Positions 27,412 through 37,381 of a stretch of 64,000 nt of DNA are shown in pieces. The stretch is from JBFLYO01 sp040756745 (GTDB lineage Bacteria > Bacteroidota > Ignavibacteria > UBA10030 > UBA6906): positions 33,045 through 97,044 of the forward strand of contig JBFLYO010000013.1 of assembly GCA_040756745.1 (NCBI GenBank). Reading direction: 5' to 3'. Position 1 is the stretch's first letter, and each line of letters begins with the position of its first letter. Under the pieces are notes generated by a model. That model was not told where the DNA came from. It made no database searches and was given only the letters and a program-made list of their open reading frames with translations. Both the position numbers and the translations under genes were made by a program.

Positions 27412-28754
27412 TCTGCGTCGGTCTCGGGATTCCGGTAGCGCTGGTGGACGGCGTCGGTGAACGCGACAACGTCGGCATCGAACGGGTCGAGGCCGGCCTC
27501 GGTATAGAGCCGGTGCAGCATCGTTGCGGCGTCCTTCCAGGTCCGGGCGCCGTTCAGCGATGCGATGGCCTCGTTGTACCGTTCTTCATCCCGTCCGAAA
27601 AGCCGCTTGACGAATCGTGAACGCTGGTGCCCCTGAATGGTGTGGTTGAGGTCGGCGAGCTCCGTGGGCGGAGACCCCTCGAGCCCGGCGAACGTCAGCG
27701 AGAGGGCGGGGCTCCGCCGCCCCGGTGATCCACTAGTGGGGCGTTCCGGTGGAACACCCTTCCCCTCGGGACGGTCCGACGGGGCGCCCTCCCTCCCTCG
27801 CCGATCCTTCGTTGCCGGTTCCTCCGCCGTGTCCTCCATCAGACCGTTGGGATCGCCGGCCAGATAATCGAAAATTGCCGGGGCCGGCGGCGGAGCGTCG
27901 TCGAGCCGTTCCATTGGAATGCCCTCGCCTCTGCGGCCTTCCATCTCCGCCGGCTCGTCCGTGATTTCCGTTGCCGGCTTCGATTCTCCCTGCCCGAGAT
28001 ACAGATCCTCAACGAGCGCCGTCAACTCGTCCAGCGTGATCCGTTCACGCTCGCGGATGCGGCAGATGCTCTCGATGTAATCGCGGAGGATCTTCATCTT
28101 CTTGTCGTCGAAGAAGACCAGGAGCGGCTTCAGCGGGATCTCGGCATCGGGGGGAGAGTCGCGAAGGAGAATGAAATCAAAGATCGGTTTGGCGAGGAGC
28201 GCCAGCTCTCGGGCGTCGTGCTGTTTGACCACCTGGTCGTCGATCGCGATCAGCAGCGAGCGGAAATCCTCGCGCCCGATCTCCGACCATCCGCGCATCC
28301 TCGCGATCTTTTCGATCAGCGTCTTGAAGTAGCCGAACTCGACGGCGCAGGTCAGTTTGTCGCTGATCGTGCCCAGCGGAAGGCGGTCCCCCGACTCGAA
28401 GACGTAGTTCTCAATCGTCCATTGGGGACGGCAGAGGTAGTTCTCCAGGAACAGAACCGCATTCTCGAGGAGCGTGAGAAACTCTCCCCGATGATAGACA
28501 TACCCCTCCGCCATCGTCCGCAGGAACGACCGGGAGAGGCGGTCCACGCCGACGGTCTCCCGGTCGATCCGCGCGAAATTGGGTGATGAGGCAAGGTCGC
28601 GCGCGAGCCAGCGGACGGTTTCTTCCTGCATGTACGCCTTTACGCCGCGCGGGATGTCGGCCTCCAGCACCTCGCGCAGACGGGCCTCCGTTCGAGTGCC
28701 GATGGTGCGTGCGGTCAGTTCCGCGAGGATCGTGTCGGTCTCACGTTCGAGCAT
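27408..28754 (-). CDS. Unknown protein coupled to obgE
   Basis: A 448-residue soluble protein with no recognised family. Residues 1-270 are predicted mostly helical (VEFGYFKTLIEKIARM, KKMKILRDYIESICRIRERE). Residues about 275-365 form a low-complexity linker rich in Pro, Glu, Gly and Arg, and the last 80 residues form another helical part (RFVKRLFGRDEERYNEAIASL). It shares a 4-base ATGA overlap with obgE and starts one base after the stop of a giant TPR gene, so the three are likely one transcript. The tight coupling suggests a function with ribosome assembly or envelope growth, but that is only context. Confidence 0.8.
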   Translation of the reverse strand: MLERETDTILAELTARTIGTRTEARLREVLEADIPRGVKAYMQEETVRWLARDLASSPNFARIDRETVGVDRLSRSFLRTMAEGYVYHRGEFLTLLENAVLFLENYLCRPQWTIENYVFESGDRLPLGTISDKLTCAVEFGYFKTLIEKIARMRGWSEIGREDFRSLLIAIDDQVVKQHDARELALLAKPIFDFILLRDSPPDAEIPLKPLLVFFDDKKMKILRDYIESICRIRERERITLDELTALVEDLYLGQGESKPATEITDEPAEMEGRRGEGIPMERLDDAPPPAPAIFDYLAGDPNGLMEDTAEEPATKDRRGREGAPSDRPEGKGVPPERPTSGSPGRRSPALSLTFAGLEGSPPTELADLNHTIQGHQRSRFVKRLFGRDEERYNEAIASLNGARTWKDAATMLHRLYTEAGLDPFDADVVAFTDAVHQRYRNPETDAE

Positions 28755-28755
28755 G

Positions 28756-31700
28756 TCAGTTGGCCCGTCGTTTCAGCACGGTTTTCACCCGGTCGATTTC
28801 CTTGCGCGCGGCGGATTTGAACGACTCGTCGATGCCGCCGCGGTCGACGATCTGCTGATACATCGTCAGTGCCTGGTCGAACCGCCCCATCTTTTCATAC
28901 GACTGGCCCGACATGTACAGTGAGTTCGCGGTCCAGTCGATCTTTCCTTTCTTCGTCACCAGATAGGGGACCTTCAGAAAATCGAGGATTGCCTGCTGGT
29001 AGTCCCCCTTGTTGTAGTTCGCCTCGGCGATGTAGTAGCGGATCTCACCTTCCAGCTCGCTTCCTGCCTCTTCCAGGAGCGACTGCAGGTGCAGCACGGC
29101 CTGGTCGTAGTAGCCGAGCCGGTCGTAAAGAATGCCAATCTTGATCTTCTTGTCGAGCGCGTCTTCGCTCGCGGGGAACGTCTCGAGATACCTTCTGGTG
29201 AGCGTCAGCGCGCCGTCGTATGCACCTGCGGCCTCATACGTTTCGATCAGATTGCTCATCGCCGGCTCCAGGAGGGTTGCGTCTGGCGAGGGGTTCTCGA
29301 CGATCGCCCGGTAGTTGCGGATGGCGTCTTCCCAGCGCTCCGCTCCGTAATACAGGTTGCCGAGAGCGAGGTGCACGCGGGGGATGATGGGCGCATCCGG
29401 CCGGTCGGCGAGAAGCTGCTCCAGCAGATCGATGGCTTCCTTCGGCTTGTCGGTCGCTTCGAGTGTCTTTGCCGTCCAGTAACGCGCGGTCGGGGCAGAC
29501 GGCGAACTCTCGAATGAGTCCGTTACCTTCTGGAATGACTTCATCGCCGCTGCATAGTCCTCACGCCGGAAATGGTAGTGACCGACCTCCAGCTCGAATT
29601 GGGCCTGATCGTCGGTGGCGTTCTTGTACTTCTTCAGAAACGCTGTGATCTCCTTTTCCGCCCTGGCGTGATCGTCGTTCCGCAGCCGGGCGACGATGGT
29701 CTGCGCGTCGCAGTACTGCCGTTCCGTGTCGCTCGCAGCATTCAGGGAGAGCCTGGCATACTGCGTGATCGCGTCTCCGTAATTGCCGCTCGCGAACAGG
29801 GCGTCTGCCACAACGCGGCTTGCAGGTGCGTTCGGCGCGGCCGCTTCGGCCTGGCGGAAGTATTCAGTCGCCTCTTCGCGGTCACCCTCTTCGCGCGCCA
29901 TGAGCCCCAGGGTGGTCAGCGCCTCTCCCGCCGACGCGCCGGTTCGTACACGGGCGAGGAGCGCAACGAGGAGGCGCTTTGCCTCCGCAGTGTGACCCAC
30001 GGCCCGGTGCGTCTTTGCAAGAGCAAGCAGGAGTGAAGGATCCGCCTCGCCTGTCCCCATCGGGTCGTCTGTCTGCTGCCGGTAGATTTCCTCATAGGCG
30101 GCAAGTGCCCCGTCATGGTCTCCGGCTGTCGTGAGAGCATCGGCGAGAGGAAGGTGCGACCGGCCGGCCGCTTCGGTGTAGGAGTACTCCGTCATGAGCC
30201 GGCGGTAAAGCGTCGCGCGTTCGTCAGGACGATGCAGGCTGTCGGCCAACGACGCGAGTTGGGCCAGCGCCTCTGCGGCGTGGATGCCGCGGGGAAACTC
30301 GTCGATTAGTCTTCTCCCGGCCCGGTATGCGCTGTCGATTAGACCTTGGCGTGCATGGAGGAGGAACAGGCGGTATCCGGCCTCCTCACCGACCAGTGAA
30401 TCCGCGGCGACACGCGCCGCCCCGGCGAAGCAGCGAGCAGACATCGAACTGCTATCGGCTCCTTCATACAGCCGTCCGAGCGTCAGAAACACCACGTCCT
30501 TCCGGGGAAACGTCGACGAATCGGCGATGAGCGGTGCGGCTTCCTTCCTGGCGTGGACAAGATCTCCGGCGGTCAGCCGGAAGAGCGCCAGCGTTGCCTC
30601 ATCAGTGTGCGGTGATTGATGTGCAGCGGCAAGGTACGAGCGATATGCGTCGGCTGCCGCGGATGCCTGAGAAGGATCTTTCAGACTCAAGTAGTCAAGA
30701 CTCATCGCCCGCTTCAGCATTGCCTCAGCGGCCCGATCCTGCGCCAATCCTGCCTCCAGGGCGTTGGCAAACTGTGCCGCGGATGCGGCGTAATTCTTGA
30801 GGTCATTGAAATAGATTTCGCCGAGCCGGTACGCAAGGAGGGCCCTGTCCTTCTCCGCAACGACGTCGCCCACCAGGAGCGCGAGCTTTTCGACCCCGGC
30901 ATCCCGTTCCCTCGACTCAAAGATCTCGATCATCCTCATCCGCTCATCGGTTGCCGGCCTGTATTCTGACGAGGGGAACGCTGCGTCGATCTGCCGGTAG
31001 AACTGGAGCGCGCGGTCGTATTCTTTGAGAGCATCGTACGCACGCCCTGCGCCGGCAACGGCGTCATCGGTTGTCGGTGCGGTGGGGTAGCGGGTTGCGG
31101 CGAGCTCGAAGACGGAGGCGGCCTTCCGGTATTCTCCCGAGGCCATGGCCAGGCGGCCGACGCGGAGAAGGATTCCTGGGGCCGCGGCATCCTCGGGCGC
31201 ACCATCGACGAACGCTTCGTAGTGCCGGATGGCAAGCGGGACATTCTTCTGTTCTTCAGCGTTCAGCGCGAGGCGCAGGCGGGAACGTTTGCGCAGCGGG
31301 TCGGGGGCCGCCGATCCCAGCAGGCGGGTGCAGGCATCGTTCGATTTCCTGTACATTTGCGCACGTGCGGCGGCGAGTGCGAGTTTCCAGAGCACCTCGG
31401 GCGACGCCTCTTCGGCGGGAGCGGACGCCAGGACCTTTTCATACGCAGTCACGGCCCCCGCAACGTCACCCCGCGCCGCTCTTACGTCGCCTGTCCCGAG
31501 CAGCGCCTCTCGGGTCAGGGCCGAGTCCCCCTCCCCCTTGCCGCTCAGCGCCAGCGTGAACTGCTCCAACGCACCCGCCGGGTCTCCCGTGCCTGCCAGA
31601 AGCTTTCCGAGGCTGACGCGGGCTCCCCGGGCTGCGGAGCCGCTCTTGTACTTCGTGAGGATTTCCTGGAACTGCTCCCTGGCCTGGTCGGTGCGGCCTG

Positions 31701-32376
31701 AGGCTGCGGAGATGTTGCCGAGGATCAGAAGCGCACCCGCGCGTGCCTCGGGCGAGGGATCTCCGTCGATGACCCGCTTCAGCTCTGAGCGCGCCTGGGC
31801 AAGATTCCCCTCTTCAAAGTACATCCGGGCAAGCTGCGTCCGGGCGGCGATCACCGCGCCGGCAGAAGGATATTCCTGGAGAAGCACGCGGAGCGACTTC
31901 CTGCTCCCGTCCCGGTCTCCCGCAAGGAGGAAACAGTGCGCCGCCTTGAGGAGAGCCTCCGGCGCGATCTTGCTCCGGGGATGGAACACCTTGACCCGCT
32001 CGTATGCGAGCGCCGCTTCCCGGTAGCTCCGGAGCGCGGCATACGATTCGCCCACGTTCCACCATGCCTCAGGCGCACGGGGGTGATCCTGGTAGGTGAG
32101 GGCGAATATCTGAAACGTCAGGCGGGCGTCTTCGTACCTCTTGAGCTTGAGTTCGGTGAGACCGAGAGTGAACCGGGCGTCGACGCTCTGCGATGAAGAA
32201 GGGTAGGTGGCGATGAAGAGCTTGAGCTGTTCGACCGCAAGGTCGTAGAGCCGGTCGTTGTAGAGGTTGATGGCGAGCTTGAAGTCGGCGTTTTCCCTTG
32301 AACTCTGTCCGAAGAGGCGGAGAGACGCCGGGACACCGACGAGGAACGCAAGGAAGAAGAGAGTTGACCTGCGCAT
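28756..32376 (-). CDS. Giant exported TPR-repeat protein
   Basis: A 1206-residue protein. The ATG at 32376 begins a signal peptide (MRRSTLFFLAFLVGVPAS); the frame extends further upstream without support. Nearly the whole chain is tetratricopeptide-type repeats of about 34-36 residues, with typical A-W/Y-x-x-G-x-x-Y patterns (WWNVGESYAALRSYREAALAYE, YWTAKTLEATDKPKEAIDLLEQ, YYIAEANYNKGDYQQAILDFLK). It resembles periplasmic YbgF/BamD-type scaffolds and the large TPR proteins of Bacteroidota. It is followed after one base by the unknown obgE-partner gene and preceded by sdhB with a 154-base gap. A scaffolding role at the cell envelope is inferred. Confidence 0.85.
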   Translation of the reverse strand: MRRSTLFFLAFLVGVPASLRLFGQSSRENADFKLAINLYNDRLYDLAVEQLKLFIATYPSSSQSVDARFTLGLTELKLKRYEDARLTFQIFALTYQDHPRAPEAWWNVGESYAALRSYREAALAYERVKVFHPRSKIAPEALLKAAHCFLLAGDRDGSRKSLRVLLQEYPSAGAVIAARTQLARMYFEEGNLAQARSELKRVIDGDPSPEARAGALLILGNISAASGRTDQAREQFQEILTKYKSGSAARGARVSLGKLLAGTGDPAGALEQFTLALSGKGEGDSALTREALLGTGDVRAARGDVAGAVTAYEKVLASAPAEEASPEVLWKLALAAARAQMYRKSNDACTRLLGSAAPDPLRKRSRLRLALNAEEQKNVPLAIRHYEAFVDGAPEDAAAPGILLRVGRLAMASGEYRKAASVFELAATRYPTAPTTDDAVAGAGRAYDALKEYDRALQFYRQIDAAFPSSEYRPATDERMRMIEIFESRERDAGVEKLALLVGDVVAEKDRALLAYRLGEIYFNDLKNYAASAAQFANALEAGLAQDRAAEAMLKRAMSLDYLSLKDPSQASAAADAYRSYLAAAHQSPHTDEATLALFRLTAGDLVHARKEAAPLIADSSTFPRKDVVFLTLGRLYEGADSSSMSARCFAGAARVAADSLVGEEAGYRLFLLHARQGLIDSAYRAGRRLIDEFPRGIHAAEALAQLASLADSLHRPDERATLYRRLMTEYSYTEAAGRSHLPLADALTTAGDHDGALAAYEEIYRQQTDDPMGTGEADPSLLLALAKTHRAVGHTAEAKRLLVALLARVRTGASAGEALTTLGLMAREEGDREEATEYFRQAEAAAPNAPASRVVADALFASGNYGDAITQYARLSLNAASDTERQYCDAQTIVARLRNDDHARAEKEITAFLKKYKNATDDQAQFELEVGHYHFRREDYAAAMKSFQKVTDSFESSPSAPTARYWTAKTLEATDKPKEAIDLLEQLLADRPDAPIIPRVHLALGNLYYGAERWEDAIRNYRAIVENPSPDATLLEPAMSNLIETYEAAGAYDGALTLTRRYLETFPASEDALDKKIKIGILYDRLGYYDQAVLHLQSLLEEAGSELEGEIRYYIAEANYNKGDYQQAILDFLKVPYLVTKKGKIDWTANSLYMSGQSYEKMGRFDQALTMYQQIVDRGGIDESFKSAARKEIDRVKTVLKRRAN

Positions 32377-32530
32377 GCACTTCGTACGATCAGGGGAACA
32401 ATCACGCCATGCTCTGCCCAAACGTACGATTAATTTCGCTGGAGAGCAAGATAACGGCGGGCGGTTCCGCAGGGGTGGGAAGCTGCCGTGCACGCACGGC
32501 GGCGTCCGGTCGCGCTCCTGGGGCGCGAGA

Positions 32531-33271
32531 TCAGCTCACCTTCGCCCTGACGTACTCCCTGTTGAGACGCGCGATGTGGGTGACGGAGATTTCCTTCGGG
32601 CACTCCGCCTCGCATGCATACGTGTTCGAACATGCGCCGAACCCTTCGGCGTCCATCTGTGCAAGCATTGCTTCGACTCGCTCCGCTCGCTCAGCATTCC
32701 CTTGGGGGAGGAGAGCAAGCTGGGAGACCTTCGCGGCAACGAAGAGCATGGCCGAGCCGTTCTTGCAAACCGCCACGCAGGCGCCGCAGCCGATGCAGGC
32801 GGCAGCGTCCATCGCCTCCTCGGCGCACGGCTTCGGGATCGGAATGGCGTTGGCATCGGGGGCCTGGCCCGTCTTGACCGAGATGTATCCCCCCGCCTGC
32901 ATGATCCTGTCGAACGCTGTCCGGTCGACGATCAGGTCCTTGATGACGGGGAATGGCTTCGCGCGCCAGGGTTCCACGACGATTGTGTCTCCGTCGCCGA
33001 AGCTCCGCATCCTGAGCTCGCAGGTCGCGGCGGCGCGGTTCGGCCCGTGCGCGCGTCCGTTGATCATCAGCCCGCAGCTCCCGCAGATCCCCTCGCGGCA
33101 GTCATGGTCGAACGCTATGGGCTCCTCCCCCTTCCTGACCAGCTCGCTGTTGACGACGTCGAGCATCTCGAGGAACGAGGCGTCGGGAGGGATGTCGCGT
33201 GCGGTGTAGGTGGCGAACCGGCCCTGCTCGTTCCGGCTTCTCTGACGCCAGACATTCAGTGTGAAGTTCAT
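32531..33271 (-). CDS. sdhB: Succinate dehydrogenase/fumarate reductase iron-sulfur subunit
   Basis: A 246-residue subunit that passes electrons from the flavoprotein to the membrane quinone site. The 2Fe-2S ligands are Cys58, Cys63, Cys66 and Cys84 (CREGICGSCG). The 4Fe-4S and 3Fe-4S clusters use CIGCGACVAVC, and CSNTYACEAECP near the end. This is the form found in B-type (Bacillus/Bacteroidota) SdhCAB complexes. Gene order is sdhC-sdhA-sdhB with gaps of 17 and 13 bases, one operon. Direction of catalysis (succinate oxidation or fumarate reduction) cannot be told from sequence alone. Confidence 0.95.
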   Translation of the reverse strand: MNFTLNVWRQRSRNEQGRFATYTARDIPPDASFLEMLDVVNSELVRKGEEPIAFDHDCREGICGSCGLMINGRAHGPNRAAATCELRMRSFGDGDTIVVEPWRAKPFPVIKDLIVDRTAFDRIMQAGGYISVKTGQAPDANAIPIPKPCAEEAMDAAACIGCGACVAVCKNGSAMLFVAAKVSQLALLPQGNAERAERVEAMLAQMDAEGFGACSNTYACEAECPKEISVTHIARLNREYVRAKVS

Positions 33272-33284
33272 CGCTGGTCACTCC

Positions 33285-35198
33285 TCATTTATAGCTGCGT
33301 TGCGACGGCTTGACGTATTCAAAGGCGAGCGGCTCCTTGTGAAGTTTCGGCTTCTTCCCCTCCCCGGCAAATTCCCATGCTGCAACATACGCGTAGTGCC
33401 TGTCGTCGCGCTGTGCCTCACCGTCGGGGGTCTGGTATTCTTCACGGAAGTGCCCGCCGCATGACTCCTTCCGGTGTAGTGCGTCGTAGGCGATGAGCTC
33501 GCCGAGTTCCAGGAAGTCCGCTATACGCCCCGCGCGCTCCAGTTCGGTATTGAGCCCGTCCGCCGTCCCCACCAGCTTCACATCCCTCCAGAACGTCTTA
33601 CGGATCTCGGGAATGAGCTTCAGAGCTTTCTGAAGACCCGCGCGGTTTCGACCCATGCCGACATAATCCCACATGACCTTCCCCAGCTCGCGGTGGATGT
33701 CGTCCGCCGGCGTTTTCCCCCCGACGTCCATCAGGCGGGTGATCCTGTTGGCGACCTCTTTCTTGGTCTGTTCCAATTCTTTTGCATCGGGAGACACTGC
33801 GGGGAATTTTGACGTCGCGAGATAGTCGCCGATGGTGTAAGGCAATATAAAATACCCGTCGGCCAGCCCCTGCATCAGCGCGCTCGCGCCGAGGCGGTTC
33901 GCGCCGTGGTCGGAGAAGTTCGCCTCGCCGACGACATAGAGACCGGGGATGGTGCTCATCAGGTTGTAGTCGACCCAGAGCCCTCCCATCGTATAGTGGA
34001 CTGCGGGGTAGATCCGCATCGGCGTCGCATACGGGTCTTCCGCCGTGATCTCATGGTACATGTCGAACAGGTTGCCGTATTTCTCGTCGATCCACTCCCG
34101 CCCGTTGCGCCTGAGGACGTCGGAGAAATCCAGATACACTGCCAGTTTCGTCGGTCCGACCCCGTACCCCTTGTCGCACATCTCCTTCGCGCGGCGCGAT
34201 GCGACATCGCGCGGCACGAGATTGCCGAACGAAGGATAGAGCCGCTCGAGGTAGTAGTCGCGTTCCTCCTCCGGGATCTGGTCCGGCCGGCGATCGTCCC
34301 CCTTCTTCTTCGGCACCCAGATGCGGCCGTCGTTGCGGAGACTCTCGCTCATCAGTGTAAGCTTCGACTGGTACGCGCCCCCCTGCGGGATGCATGTGGG
34401 GTGGATCTGAGTGAAGCAGGGGTTGCCGAAGAACGCACCCCGTTTGTGCGCCCGCCAGATTGCCGTCGCGTTGCTCGCCTTGGCCATGGTGGACAGATAG
34501 AAGGTATTTCCGTAGCCGCCGGTGGCAAGCACAACGGCATGTCCGAGGTAGGTTTCGAGCGTGCCGGTCACCAGGTCGCGGGCGACAATGCCGCGCGCCT
34601 GTCCGCCGATCACAACCAGGTCGAGCATCTCGCGGCGCGGATAGAATTTCACCTTGCCGGCCTCCATCTGCCGCACGAGGGCTGAGTAGGCTCCCAGCAG
34701 GAGCTGCTGTCCGGTCTGCCCGCGTGCGTAGAAGGTCCGCGATACCTGCGCGCCGCCGAACGAGCGGTTGTCCAGCAGTCCGCCGTACTCACGCGCAAAC
34801 GGAACCCCCTGTGCGACGCACTGGTCGATAATGCTGCCGCTCACCTGCGCCAGCCGGTACACGTTGGCTTCGCGTGCGCGATAGTCGCCTCCTTTCACGG
34901 TATCGTAGAAGAGGCGGTAGATGCTGTCGCCGTCGTTCGTGTAGTTCTTCGGTGCGTTGATCCCCCCCTGGGCCGCGATGCTGTGCGCCCGGCGAGGCGA
35001 TTCATGATAGCAGAGGGAGATCACCTCGTACCCCAGCTCGGCGAGCGATGCCGCGGCTGACGCGCCGGCCAGGCCCGTTCCCACCACAACGATCGTGTAT
35101 TTCCTTTTGTTGGCGGCGTTCACCAGTCTCAAGTTGAACCGGTGACGGTCCCACTTCTGTTCAATCGGACCTGACGGGATCTTCGCTTCGAGTGTCAT
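33285..35198 (-). CDS. sdhA: Succinate dehydrogenase/fumarate reductase flavoprotein subunit
   Basis: A 637-residue FAD subunit. I chose the ATG at 35198 (MTLEAKIPSG); the frame continues upstream into sdhC in a shadow reading. The FAD-binding GTGLAGASAAASLAELG lies at about 40-56, and His72 in AHSIAAQGG is the expected covalent FAD attachment site. The active-site region includes HPTCIPQGG and HYTMGGLWVDY. It oxidises succinate, or reduces fumarate, at the cytoplasmic face as part of the SdhCAB complex, with the dihaem-type cytochrome b subunit upstream and SdhB downstream. Confidence 0.95.
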   Translation of the reverse strand: MTLEAKIPSGPIEQKWDRHRFNLRLVNAANKRKYTIVVVGTGLAGASAAASLAELGYEVISLCYHESPRRAHSIAAQGGINAPKNYTNDGDSIYRLFYDTVKGGDYRAREANVYRLAQVSGSIIDQCVAQGVPFAREYGGLLDNRSFGGAQVSRTFYARGQTGQQLLLGAYSALVRQMEAGKVKFYPRREMLDLVVIGGQARGIVARDLVTGTLETYLGHAVVLATGGYGNTFYLSTMAKASNATAIWRAHKRGAFFGNPCFTQIHPTCIPQGGAYQSKLTLMSESLRNDGRIWVPKKKGDDRRPDQIPEEERDYYLERLYPSFGNLVPRDVASRRAKEMCDKGYGVGPTKLAVYLDFSDVLRRNGREWIDEKYGNLFDMYHEITAEDPYATPMRIYPAVHYTMGGLWVDYNLMSTIPGLYVVGEANFSDHGANRLGASALMQGLADGYFILPYTIGDYLATSKFPAVSPDAKELEQTKKEVANRITRLMDVGGKTPADDIHRELGKVMWDYVGMGRNRAGLQKALKLIPEIRKTFWRDVKLVGTADGLNTELERAGRIADFLELGELIAYDALHRKESCGGHFREEYQTPDGEAQRDDRHYAYVAAWEFAGEGKKPKLHKEPLAFEYVKPSQRSYK

Positions 35199-35215
35199 TG
35201 TCGGGTGCCCTTGGT

Positions 35216-35869
35216 TTAGTAAGCCCAGAAGAAATACAACGGCATGGCGGCGAATGCCACCGGGATGACGAGCCAGAAGATCACGCCCACCGCGGTGATG
35301 AGCCAATCGTACCGCTTGTGTCGCAGGCCGAAGGTCTGAAAGGCGGACTGGAATCCATGCTTCAGATGATAGGCGAGGAAGACGAGCGCGACGCAATAGA
35401 AGGCGACGTACCAGGGTTGCTGGAACGCCTCCCGGATCCGCTCAAACATCGTCTCGCCGTTCGGGAAGAACCGGGACTGAATGAAGAAGGTGTTGACGTG
35501 GACGACGAGGAACACGAGCACCAATGCGCCGGTCACGAATGCCAGCCGCGACGAGAGTGTGCTGCTCTCCTGCGGTTTGCTCACCGTGTACCGCACAGGA
35601 CGGGCGGAGCGGTTGGACAACCACAGCCATCCGCCGACAAACGCATGGAGCAGAAACCCGCCGAACAGGACGATCTCCAGCGGCCGAATCAGTGGATACG
35701 TGGCGAGGAATTCCGCGTAGGTGTCAAACGTGCCTCCGCCGTCTCCCTTGAACAGGAACAGGTTGACTGTGACGTGAAGGACGAGAAAGCTGCACAGGAA
35801 GAATCCCGTGAGCCCCATCAGGACCTTCCGCCCGACGGAGGAAGTCAACAAGCTCGTGGTCTTGCGCAT
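35216..35869 (-). CDS. sdhC: Succinate dehydrogenase cytochrome b subunit
   Basis: A 217-residue membrane protein with five predicted helices, the single-subunit anchor of B-type complexes. Histidines suited to dihaem ligation sit in helices: LVLHVTVN, LLHAFVGG, LVVHVNTFF and LAYHLKHGFQSAFQ. The N-terminus reads MRKTTSLLTSSVGRKVLMGLTG, typical of the Bacteroidota/Chlorobi version. It is first gene of the sdhCAB operon; a 100-base gap with a possible GGAAAA...TTTTCC hairpin separates it from ftsX. Confidence 0.93.
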   Translation of the reverse strand: MRKTTSLLTSSVGRKVLMGLTGFFLCSFLVLHVTVNLFLFKGDGGGTFDTYAEFLATYPLIRPLEIVLFGGFLLHAFVGGWLWLSNRSARPVRYTVSKPQESSTLSSRLAFVTGALVLVFLVVHVNTFFIQSRFFPNGETMFERIREAFQQPWYVAFYCVALVFLAYHLKHGFQSAFQTFGLRHKRYDWLITAVGVIFWLVIPVAFAAMPLYFFWAY

Positions 35870-35969
35870 AGTGGATATCCCGGAACGAGGGTGAGGGTGA
35901 AAACGGGTAAGAACGGTGTTGGCGAGCTATTGCAGCGCAATCTACGGAAAAATGTCTTTTCCCGCAAGG

Positions 35970-36848
35970 TCAGCCCGCCGCCGCGGGCCGGACGAAGCGG
36001 AGCACTGAAATGAGACTCCCGACGAGCCCCAGCGCGATGCCGGCTGCGACCACGCCGGCGTAGAAGAGTGTGGGCATCCTCAGGTATGGGGCAAACTCCG
36101 CCGTAACGAGCCGCGACGCGTACTCCAGGATGAACGCCATCACCCCTGCGGCGAGCAACCCGCCGAGGATTCCCTGGAGAATCCCTTCGATCATAAAGGG
36201 ACGCCGGATGAAGCCGCGCGTGGCCCCCACCAGTTCCATCGTGCGGATGATCCGCTTCTTCGCGTAGATGGCCAGCCGGATCGTGTTGGACACGAGGAAG
36301 ACGGCCGAGAGACTGATCAGCACGCCGAGGCCGAGCAGGATCTTGTTCATCCCTGCCGCGCGCTGGTCGATGAGCTCCAGCAAGGCCTTTCGGTACACGA
36401 CGCTCTCGATGCCGTCGATGGCGGCAAGCTTGTCGTGGATGCGCTGAGTGCCCGCCGATGTCCGGAAGGCCGGCTTGAGAGTAATCTTGAACGACGGGGG
36501 AAGCGGGTTGAAATCCAGCACCGAGCTGATGTCCTCGCCGAACTCCTGCTTAAAGATCAGGGCCGCTTCGTCTTTCGAGATGTAGATCACCTTCTCCACG
36601 CCATCGACGGCCGACACCTTCGCATTGAGGGCCGTGATCTCCTCGTCGGTGAGGGGTTCTTCCAGGAAGGCCTCCATTTCGAGCCGCGACCGGAGTGCGT
36701 CGACAAGCCGGGAGGCGTTGACCGTGACCGCCACGAAGAGCCCCAGGAGGAGGAGCGAGACGCATACCGTGAGGATCGACAGGGTGCTGGAGAGCTTCGC
36801 CCTGCTGAACCCGGACAGGCTTTCACGGACTGTGTATGAGAGACTCAC
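35970..36848 (-). CDS. ftsX: Cell division ABC-family permease FtsX
   Basis: A 292-residue protein with the FtsX layout: one N-terminal helix (about 22-45), a periplasmic domain (VEKVIYISKDEAALIFKQEFG, about 60-155) and three C-terminal helices. With FtsE it controls peptidoglycan hydrolases at the septum. No ftsE is present in the window, so the ATPase is encoded elsewhere. It follows a lipoprotein gene by nine bases and is likely cotranscribed with it. Confidence 0.9.
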   Translation of the reverse strand: MSLSYTVRESLSGFSRAKLSSTLSILTVCVSLLLLGLFVAVTVNASRLVDALRSRLEMEAFLEEPLTDEEITALNAKVSAVDGVEKVIYISKDEAALIFKQEFGEDISSVLDFNPLPPSFKITLKPAFRTSAGTQRIHDKLAAIDGIESVVYRKALLELIDQRAAGMNKILLGLGVLISLSAVFLVSNTIRLAIYAKKRIIRTMELVGATRGFIRRPFMIEGILQGILGGLLAAGVMAFILEYASRLVTAEFAPYLRMPTLFYAGVVAAGIALGLVGSLISVLRFVRPAAAG

Positions 36849-36857
36849 CGGTGTCGC

Positions 36858-37367
36858 TCAGAAATTTGATTCATCGCGCCAGCGGACGATCTTCCACGGG
36901 TCGGTGACCCGCAGGCGCTCGAAGGTGAGATTGGCGTACCCGTCCACGCGCTCGATATCGCTCGGGTTGAATACGATTGTCAGGTTGAACCCCCGGACGA
37001 CAGTCACTTTCGTGGAATCCGCTGCAGTGGAAATGATGGCGTTCCAGATCAGGTCGAGTTTCTGGGCGTTCTGGAAGAGCCCGAAGGTGCTCCGCATCTC
37101 CTCGTCTCTTCCCCATGTCACGTCGATCCCCACGTCGTAGTCGCGGTAAATGAACACGAACTGCGCATCCAGGAGTTGGCCGTACAGCGTCGTGTCCCGA
37201 AACGTATAGGCGGCACGGAAGCACTGGAACATCCCGTCCACCGTGTACCGGTCGCACGCCGAGACAGCCGGCGAGTCGTCGCGCCCGGGGGCGAAGGGAT
37301 TGACGCACCCTGGCAAACTGAATAGGGCCAGCACCCATATGAGAAACGTATTGCCGGTGTTTCGCAT
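36858..37367 (-). CDS. Putative lipoprotein upstream of ftsX
   Basis: A 169-residue protein with a lipobox LPGC (Cys21) after a hydrophobic signal, so probably lipid-anchored. The mature part has an NTF2-like feel (FRAAYTFRDTTLYGQLLDAQFVFIYR ... FERLRVTDPWKIVRWRD) and a second lipoprotein of similar plan follows 160 bases upstream. Position directly before ftsX suggests an envelope or division-associated role. No specific family is asserted. Confidence 0.75.
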   Translation of the reverse strand: MRNTGNTFLIWVLALFSLPGCVNPFAPGRDDSPAVSACDRYTVDGMFQCFRAAYTFRDTTLYGQLLDAQFVFIYRDYDVGIDVTWGRDEEMRSTFGLFQNAQKLDLIWNAIISTAADSTKVTVVRGFNLTIVFNPSDIERVDGYANLTFERLRVTDPWKIVRWRDESNF

Positions 37368-37381
37368 GGCAAGAGCAGCCT

